Translations under genes and position numbers: made by a program
The notes under the pieces: model-generated
The model's database searches: none
What the model was told of the DNA's origin: nothing
What the model saw: only the letters and a program-made list of their open reading frames with translations
Shown: in pieces, positions 57,210-64,000 of the stretch
Position numbering within the stretch: position 1 is the stretch's first letter
How the letters are laid out: every line of letters starts with the position of its first letter
NCBI RefSeq assembly: GCF_005061465.1
Contig: NZ_LAUS01000007.1
Location: 124,001 to 188,000, forward strand
Reading direction: 5' to 3'
From: Mycoplasmopsis bovis 8790
Lineage (GTDB): Bacteria; Bacillota_I; Bacilli_A; Mycoplasmatales; Metamycoplasmataceae
Length of the DNA stretch: 64,000 nucleotides

Positions 57210-57315
57210 GATGCATTCCTAGTGAATGAGTACTGTATCCACAGGAACAGTTGCTTAAGAGTATATTACTCCTTTCCCACGATAATATGTAAAGTTCTGC
57301 GCGCGGAAACTTTTT
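57210..57315 (+). ncRNA. Candidate structured small RNA of unknown family
   Basis: About 105 bases from a strong promoter to a hairpin with T5. Three local hairpins come first: CATTC/GAATG (57214-57228), ACTGT-CC/GG-ACAGT (57232-57251) and GAGTA/TACTC (57259-57271). The last stem holds CTGCGCGCGG, very GC-rich for this genome. It lacks the SRP RNA GNAR tetraloop, the RNase P cores and the tmRNA tag. It could also be a leader or riboswitch upstream of tig, 168 bases away. Confidence 0.6.
57291..57315 (+). terminator. Terminator of the small RNA
   Basis: AAAGTT / AACTTT stem enclosing CTGCGCGCGGA, T5 tail. Confidence 0.65.
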
Positions 57316-57340
57316 CAATTTGAATTGTCTTATGAATTAA

Positions 57341-57364
57341 AGAAGGGGAGCAATCTCCTTTTTT
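57341..57364 (+). terminator. Second terminator-like hairpin before tig
   Basis: AGAAGGGGAG-CAAT-CTCCTTTTTT stem with a T run, 117 bases before the tig ATG. Confidence 0.6.
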
Positions 57365-57482
57365 AAATTCCTTAACCACTTTTATAAACAAACTGTATTT
57401 TTATATTAAAATTGATAATATTAAAATAACATCTTATTATTATGAGATTTAAAATAATTTTTATACTACCATAGGGAGATAT

Positions 57483-58988
57483 ATGAGTGCTAAATCAATA
57501 GAACTAAACAAAGAAAAAGGTTCTGTAGTTGTTGAATATGAGTTTTCAGGCGAAAAATGAACAAACATTTTTAACAAAACCAAAACTAATAAAATAAAGA
57601 AATTAAAAGTAGATGGTTTTAGACCTGGTAAAGCTCCTAAACACATAGTAGATAAATATGTAACACCTGTTGCTGTAGCAAGCGATTCAATTAATGAAGC
57701 ATACAATGTTTTTGCTGACGAAATTTTTGAAGAAGTTAAAAAACAACATGAAAATGTGTTACAAAATGCAGTTTTATTAGAATTGCCAGTTTTAGCTGAA
57801 GAATCTTCAGTTATTAAAATTGAATTTCCATTGTTACCAGATTTATCTAACATTAAATTAGATGAATCAATTAAGACAAAAGTTAGCAAATTAAAAGTAA
57901 CTGAAGCTGATATTGATGAATACCTTAATCAATTGTTAAGCAAAAATGCTTTAGTATTGCCTTTAGATAAAAAAGACAAAACAAAATTAGGTGATGTTGT
58001 TACACTTAAGTACAAAGGTTTTGTCAACAATGAACCATTTGAAGGCGGAGAAGCTGATTCATTCGATCTTAAATTAGGAAGTAAAACATTTATTGACACA
58101 TTTGAAGACCAATTAATTGGTAAAACAATTGGCTGAAAAGGCGAAGTTAATGTTACTTTCCCAGAAAACTATGCTGTTCCTACACTTAAAGGTCAACCAG
58201 CAGTTTTTGAATGCGAAATTCTAGATGCTAAAAGATTAGAAGAAATTAAGCCAAATGATGATAACATTAAGGAATTACACCTTCCAAATGTTTCTAATTT
58301 AGAAGAAGCTAAGTCATATGCAAAAGAAATTTTGACTGTTAAAAAATACTCAGAAATTCACAGACAAGTTATCGATTCATTAGTTGTTGAATTAGTTGAA
58401 AAACACCAATTTGCAGTTTCAGACATTTTAGTTGCTCAAGGCGCACAAAAAAGATTAGAAGAAATTAAAGCAAACTTAAAACAACAAGGCATTAAATTTA
58501 ACGAATACCTAGACTTAATTAAAACTTCGGAAGCTGATTTTAATAAGTTAGTTTTAAATGAAGAAAAAGCACTTACAAAGAGACTTTTAGTTCATGAAGA
58601 ATTAATGAAGCAATTTAAGGATAAAGCTGAAATTTCTGAAGATAACAAGAATCTATGAGCAATTAATGTTGCATTTGGCCAACAATTTGTACCGCTTCCA
58701 TTTGTGATTCAATACATGAAACAAAATCCATTAAGTGATGAAGAAGGAAAAGAAAATCAATTTACTGAAGCAGTTAAAGAAGTTGCTATTACTAGATTAA
58801 TTCTAGCACACTTAGACAAAAAGACTGCTGACCACAATGACAAGGTTGCTTTAGAATTAGCTAAAAAACTAATTGAACAAGCTGAAAAAGATGTTCAACA
58901 ATACGAAGAAAAAGCTAAGCAAATTCACGAAGAAGAATTAGCTGAAGAAGAAGCTAAAAAAGTTGAATCTAAAGAAGAAGAGAAATAA
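57483..58988 (+). CDS. tig: Trigger factor
   Basis: 501 residues. This ribosome-bound chaperone and prolyl isomerase meets new chains at the exit tunnel. The N-terminal ribosome-binding part contains KVDGFRPGKAPKHIVDKY (the FRxGxxP loop). The FKBP domain is at about 165-255 (LGDVVTLKYKGFVNNEPFEG), then the helical C-terminal domain ends in a Glu/Lys-rich coiled tail (EEELAEEEAKKVESKEEEK). Trp codons at 57559, 58135 and 58657 are TGA. AGGGAGATAT lies before the ATG. Confidence 0.96.
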
Positions 58989-58998
58989 CAAAATACCA

Positions 58999-59027
58999 AG
59001 ACATCTGCTAATTATGCAGATGTTTTT
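58999..59027 (+). terminator. Terminator of tig
   Basis: ACATCTGC / GCAGATGT stem, T5 tail, directly after the stop. Confidence 0.85.
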
Positions 59028-59121
59028 ATTTTCAATTATTGTACCTATGACAAATTCATAATTTATAATTTATATACAAATAATAAATATATCAGTAACT
59101 ATTTGTATTATAAGGATGACG

Positions 59122-60784
59122 ATGAATACTATAAAACAGGATTATATAGAAAAAGCTAATGCCTTAAGCCTTAGTAATGAACTAAATCAAGATCAAAAAG
59201 ATCTTATTATTTCAATCATTGATAAATTTGATGACAATGACCCAGCCATACATAATGTTTATCAACTTTTGATCAAAAGAATTAAATTAGGCTTCGTATT
59301 TGATGTTGCTCCTTCAGTTAATTCTTCTGAAATAGCTTTATTAAAAAAGAATGAAAAATTATCGTTTAAAAATGATAATAATAAGCCTACTAATACACTA
59401 ATAATTGGCGAAAACTATGATGCTCTTAAAAATCTTATAGTGATCGAGAGAGAGAGAGAGAGAGAGAGAGTCACAGTCAGAGACTGTTAATTACGATGTA
59501 ATTTATATTGATCCTCCTTATAATACCGAAAGTTCACTAACTGATGGAAATAACCTAAGTGAAAAAGATGAGGTTAGTTCATCAAAATTTATCTATCGTG
59601 ATAAATTTAGTCGCACTGGTTGACTAAATATGCTAAACGAACGTTTAAGACTATCACACCAACTTTTAAAAGAAGATGGTGTTATTTTTGTTTCAATTGA
59701 TGACAGCGAAAATGCCTATTTGAAAGTGTTAATGGATGAAATTTTTGGTGAAGAAAATTTCATAGCCAATATTGTTTGACAAAAGAAAAATGAAGGGTCT
59801 GGTGAAGATAGTAAATTCTTAAAAATTCTTACTGAATATGTTTTAGTATATGCAAATAATATTGATAAATTTAAAACTAATAACTATGTTAGAGATACTG
59901 ATGATGCCTCATATAAATATTCTGACGAATTTGTAAAAACAAGAGGAATGTATAAATTAAATCAACTAGATAGAGCTTCATTGACTTGGTCTGAGTCACT
60001 AGATTTTCCTATTTCTCATAATGGAAAAATTTATTATCCAGGCAGTTCTGAAAAAAATTGGCAAAGTAGACATTCTGGCAATCATGCAACTAAAGATTGG
60101 CAGTGAAGATGAAGCAAGGAGAAAATTAATTGAGGGATAGAAAATAATTTTATTGTTTTCAAAAACAGCAAAGTTTATTCAAAACAATATCAATTTGTTG
60201 ATAATAACAACCAATTAGTGAATAGAGATTCCAAATTTTCAAATTTAATTTATTCAGTCCATGGTTCAGTAGGGACATCTGAACAAAAAGAAATTTTTAC
60301 TAACAAAATTTTTGACCACCCTAAGCCTGTTGGTTTGCTTAAATTTCTCATAAACCTTCACCCTAACAAAAATGCACGTATTTTAGACTTCTATGCAGGT
60401 TCTGGAACAACTGGCCATGCAGTAATGGAATTAAACAAAGAAGATGGGGGAAATAGAACCTTCACTTTAGTTACTAATAATGAAAACAACATAGCTACAA
60501 ATGTTTGCTATGAAAGACTATATCGCATTAATAATGGAATTTCTACAAATAATGAATCTAATTTTGATTGAATTAAGAAAAATCAGCCCTACACATCAAA
60601 TTTAAATGTTTATAACATTGAATATTACTCAACCAAGCTATTTGATGATAACCAAAGCAACATGAATATAAAACAGCAATATCTGCAAATGCTACAAGAC
60701 TTTAATATTGACGCAGAAAGTAAAGACAGCAATATTGATATTCTAAGAAGTTTAACATCCTTAAAACCTATGACTAAGGATTAA
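59122..60784 (+). CDS. mod: Type III DNA methyltransferase Mod, copy 1 (phase OFF)
   Basis: About 553 residues when in frame. It is an N6-adenine methylase that also gives the restriction complex its specificity. From MNTIKQDYIEKANALSLSNE the frame enters a 25-base (GA)12G run at 59446 and stops at VTVRDC. With 10 or 13 repeats it continues NYDVIYIDPPYNTESS (motif IV), a specificity region of about 170 residues, motif I LDFYAGSGTTGHAVMEL and the end LTSLKPMTKD. Everything after the repeat is open with TGA as Trp. The ends match copy 2; the specificity region differs. AAGG precedes ATGACGATG; the second ATG is used. Confidence 0.92.
59446..59470 (+). repeat. (GA)12 dinucleotide repeat in mod copy 1
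   Basis: GAGA run of 25 bases coding for alternating Glu and Arg; the length is one base beyond a multiple of three, so the gene is out of frame. The same place in copy 2 has nine bases. Confidence 0.93.
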
Positions 60785-60838
60785 CTAAATATATCTAAAT
60801 AGAAATTATGAATTCACAATTCATTTACAAGGATGACG

Positions 60839-62536
60839 ATGAATACTATAAAACAGGATTATATAGAAAAAGCTAATGCGCTAAGTCTTAGCAATGAACT
60901 AAATCAAGATCAAAAAGATCTTATTATTTCAATCATTGATAAATTCGATGACAATGACCCGGCTTTACATAATGTTTATCAACTTTTGATCAAAAGAATT
61001 AAATTAGGCTTCGTATTTGATGTTGCTCCTTTAGTTAATTCTTCTGAGATTGCTTTATTAAAAAAGGATGAAAACCTATCATTTAAAAATGATAATAATA
61101 AGCCAGCAAATACACTAATAATTGGCGAAAACTATGATGCTCTTAAAAATCTTATAGCAATCGAGAGAGAGTCACAGTCAGAGACTGTTAATTATGATGT
61201 AATTTATATTGATCCTCCTTATAATACTGAAAGTTCGCTAACTGATGGAAATAACCTAAGTGAAAAAGATGAGATTAGTTCATCAAAATTTATCTATCGC
61301 GATAAATTTAGTCGTACTGGTTGACTAAATATGCTAAATGAACGACTAAGAATGGCAAAGCAACTTTTAAAAGAAGATGGTGTTATTTTTGTTTCGATTG
61401 ATGATAGCGAACACGCCTATTTGAAAGTGCTAATGGATGAAATTTTTGGTGAAGAAAATTTTGTTTGCAACTTGATATGAATTAAGAAGAGAGGGCCTGG
61501 TGGCAACACAAGTTTTAATTACAAAATTGTGCAAAACACAGAATATATTCTTACTTATGCAAAAAATTTAGATGATTGCTCATTTAATTACATCAAACAT
61601 AACCCAAATAAATTAGAAGAGTTAGGTTATGTTCATAAAGATGAGTTTTTTGAAGAAAGAGGCTATTATAAATTGACAAATTTATACCGACCTTCATCAA
61701 GTGGTAGTTTTCAATACGTGAAATCACTAGATTATCCAATCATTGCTCCTGATGGGACAGAATTTATGTTGCATGTTAACAAAACTAAACCAATGTCTGG
61801 GCGTTATACTTGAGGTTATAAAACGTATCTAAAAGGCAGAGAATTAGGTTTTATTGAATGCATTAAGAATAATGATGGATATTGAGTCGCAATGAGAAAG
61901 CAATATCAATATGTTAAATTTGATCCTAAAAGTCATAGCATTAAAAAAATTGATGCAGGTCAGCCATATGAAAATTTAATAGATGATATTTTCTCATCAA
62001 ATGGTGGCGATGAAATGAAGAAAATTTTTTCAGACAAGAATGTCTTTGATTTTCCAAAACCATCTGACTTAATCAAACTTATTATTAATCTTCACCCTAA
62101 CAAAAATGCGCGTATTTTAGACTTTTATGCTGGTTCTGGAACAACTGGCAATGCAGTAATGCAGCTAAACAAAGAAGACGGCGGAAATAGAAGTTATACA
62201 TTAGTAACAAATAATGAAAATAACATAGCTACAAATGTTTGTTATGAAAGACTATATCGCATTAATAATGGGATTTCTACAAATAATGAATCTAATTTTG
62301 ACTGAATTAAGAAAAACGAACCATACAAATCAAATTTAAATGTTTATAACATTGAATATTACTCAACCAAATTATTTGATGATAATCAAAGTAATGTGAG
62401 TATAAAACAGCAATATCTCAAAATGCTACAAGACTTCAATATTGACACTGAAGATAAAGATAGCAATATTGATATTCTAAGAAGTTTAACGTCCTTAAAA
62501 CCTATATCAAAAGAGGGTACTGATGCAATTAAGTAA
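60839..62536 (+). CDS. mod: Type III DNA methyltransferase Mod, copy 2 (phase ON)
   Basis: 565 residues, complete. N-terminus nearly identical to copy 1, (GA)4G repeat in frame (IAIERESQSETV), motif IV VIYIDPPYNTESS, VSIDDSEHAYLKVLMDEIFG. The specificity region, about 220-390 (for example KKRGPGGNTSFNYKIVQN), is unlike copy 1. Then HPNKNARILDFYAGSGTTGN and an almost identical C-terminus with EGTDAIK. The order DPPY before FAGSG is the beta class used by type III Mods. The stop overlaps the res start by 14 bases. Confidence 0.94.
61163..61171 (+). repeat. (GA)4 repeat in mod copy 2
   Basis: Nine-base GAGAGAGAG, in frame; a shorter and more stable version of the run in copy 1. Confidence 0.85.
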
Positions 62537-64000
62537 TACACAAAACAAAGCTGTAAGTAAAATTATTGATAAATATGATCAAGACAAAAAGAAAATATTA
62601 GAATTTCAGGCTCCAACAGGCTCAGGCAAAACATTTATGATAATAAATGTTATAGATAAATTGATAACTGAATATCCAGATGAAAAGTTTACTTTTGCTA
62701 TTGCAACACTTTCATCAGCAGACTTGCCTAAGCAAATGCTCATGAATTTTACTGACTATAAGCAATATTTATATAACTCTCATATTATATCTATTGAACT
62801 GCAAGAATCTCCATCTTCAAATTCCAAAAGCAATAAAGCAAAAGACCAACATTTTCAAATTTTAGCTAAGCAAAATAATGTACTAATTTTAGGCACTCAG
62901 TCATTTGGTAAGGGTAGAATTTTTACTGAACAAGGTATAATAAACTCTTACTTATCACAAATTGAAAATGAAGGCTACAAACTAGTTTATATAAGGGATG
63001 AAGCCCATATCGGTGGTGAAACCAGTAGCAAATATAAATCTAGCTATGTTGACTTGGATGAAGGCATAGATTTTAAGGTTCAATTAGCAAACACAAAAAA
63101 AGATGAGCAGAGATTTGAACTGCTTATGCAAAATGCTGCTCATTTTATTATAAAAATGACTGCAACGCCTAAGGGTAAAAATGAACTAGTTCAAATAAGG
63201 CCTGATGACTTATTAGAAGATGACCTTATACTACTAAAACATAAGTCCCACTTTAATTATGGATTAGATGATTCTAAAAGTGATGTGTTAGATGATGAAC
63301 AAATTTTAAAGACAGCAATTAATAAATTTAAATTAATTCAAAAAGAATATCTTAACGATCCTTTTCTTAAGACTATAAATCCTGCTATGCTTATTCAAGT
63401 AAAAAGTGAGCAAAATGATAAGTCTGAGGAATTTGCCAAAGATATAAATGACATTATTAACATAATCAAAGAAAGTGGCTTAACTTATGTGAAGTATTTT
63501 GGCCAAAATGATGTTGAGACAAACATAAGACTTGCAAATAAGAGTCTAAAATCAATTTCAAAAAATAATTCTGATGTTGATGTTGTTATATTTAAAATTG
63601 GGCCTGCTACTGGCTGAAACATACCTAGAGCATGTATGCTAGTGCAGTTAAGAAAAGTATGCTCTCCAAGCCTAAGTACACAAACAATAGGCAGAATAAT
63701 GCGTAATCCTAACCCTGAATTTATAAAAGATCAAAATCATATAGGTTTGCAATATTACTATTATTCAAACATTGAAAATAAGTCTAATAATAGAATAACT
63801 TACAGACTAAAAGATGAGTTTAAAAATGAACAATTTAAAGTGGCTTATATTGATAAAGAGGTTGTTAAAACCAAAATTAAGAATCCTTCATATTGTGAAA
63901 ATATGATTGAAGCCCTAGATTTTAAGCATATATATCATGAGCTTAAGGAATACCAAAAACACTATAAAACAAATGGATACATCAATTATGGTACTGAGAG
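62523..64000 (+). CDS. res: Type III restriction enzyme Res subunit (3' end outside)
   Basis: First 492 codons are present. It is an ATP-dependent helicase-nuclease that cuts only when bound to Mod. Walker A FQAPTGSGKTFMIINV (about residue 30), DEAH-type motif YIRDEAHIGG, motif III MTATPKG, and motif VI QTIGRIMRNP. One TGA (63615) is Trp, in GPATGWNIPRACML. It begins within the end of mod copy 2, with AGAGGGT before the ATG. The C-terminal PD-(D/E)xK nuclease lies beyond the window. Confidence 0.94.

Noticed and set aside
57210-57315. SRP 4.5S RNA, RNase P RNA or tmRNA
   Set aside because: The SRP apical loop, RNase P conserved cores and tmRNA acceptor ends are absent.
59116-59490. A short 124-residue protein ending in VTVRDC
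   Set aside because: It is the truncated product of mod copy 1 in its OFF state, not a separate gene.
1-64000. CRISPR array, prophage or integrative element
   Set aside because: No spaced direct repeats, cas genes, phage structural genes or conjugation genes were seen.
1-64000. tRNA genes
   Set aside because: I looked for the GTTCRANYC arm and clover-leaf pairing and found no convincing case; a tRNAscan run would be decisive.

Overview
This window comes from a wall-less mollicute of the Mycoplasma hominis / M. bovis type (Metamycoplasma or Mycoplasmopsis). The DNA is very AT-rich. TGA is read as tryptophan throughout: almost every long gene is continuous only if TGA is sense. Many products carry a lipoprotein signal ending in Cys, and the cluster p80-p60-hinT is typical of this group. 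I do not assign a species.

Layout. 0-9 kb: rpmG, a lipoprotein, hinT-p60-p80, rpsT, ppa and tkt. 9-13.7 kb: a nuclease lipoprotein, then three tandem paralogous lipoproteins. 13.8-16.4 kb: prs-rsmG and two separately promoted 5S rRNA genes around a small membrane protein. 16.5-18.3 kb: a type II restriction enzyme and its C5-cytosine methylase. 18.4-32.7 kb: housekeeping genes, mostly on the minus strand (rnhC, a HAD phosphatase, parC-parE, def, rsmD, a MATE transporter, rlmH-mnmG). 33-51.8 kb: two loci pairing a secreted subtilisin-like (S8) protease with a lipoprotein, plus a third decayed copy next to a transposase remnant. Between them lie a lipoprotein, dnaE, a stand-alone 5'-3' exonuclease and an ABC exporter whose permease has a stop codon. 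52-57 kb: four lipoproteins on the minus strand, one a BMP-type solute-binding protein. 57-64 kb: a probable small structured RNA, tig, and a type III restriction-modification locus with two tandem mod genes and one res.

The most striking theme is switching by simple repeats. Five lipoprotein genes in three clusters carry a poly-C or poly-G run inside the signal-peptide codons just before the lipobox. One (9 C) is in frame; four (11, 11, 10 and 8) are out of frame, so only one of five should be made from this sequence. Two of these genes share almost the same first 45 bases although their mature proteins are unrelated, which suggests a transferable 5' switch cassette. The first mod gene carries a (GA)12 repeat that puts it out of frame, while its neighbour with (GA)4 is in frame. 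The two Mod proteins share their ends and differ in the specificity region. Surface coat and DNA methylation therefore both look phase-variable.

A second, unexplained signal is an 11-base word, CTATAAAACAG. I found it exactly twelve times on both strands, in and between genes, where base composition predicts roughly 0.1. Several genes (def, parE, dnaE, the genes at 5241 and 33010) have a TATAAT box 6-8 bases before the ATG and no ribosome binding site, so they are probably transcribed without a leader.
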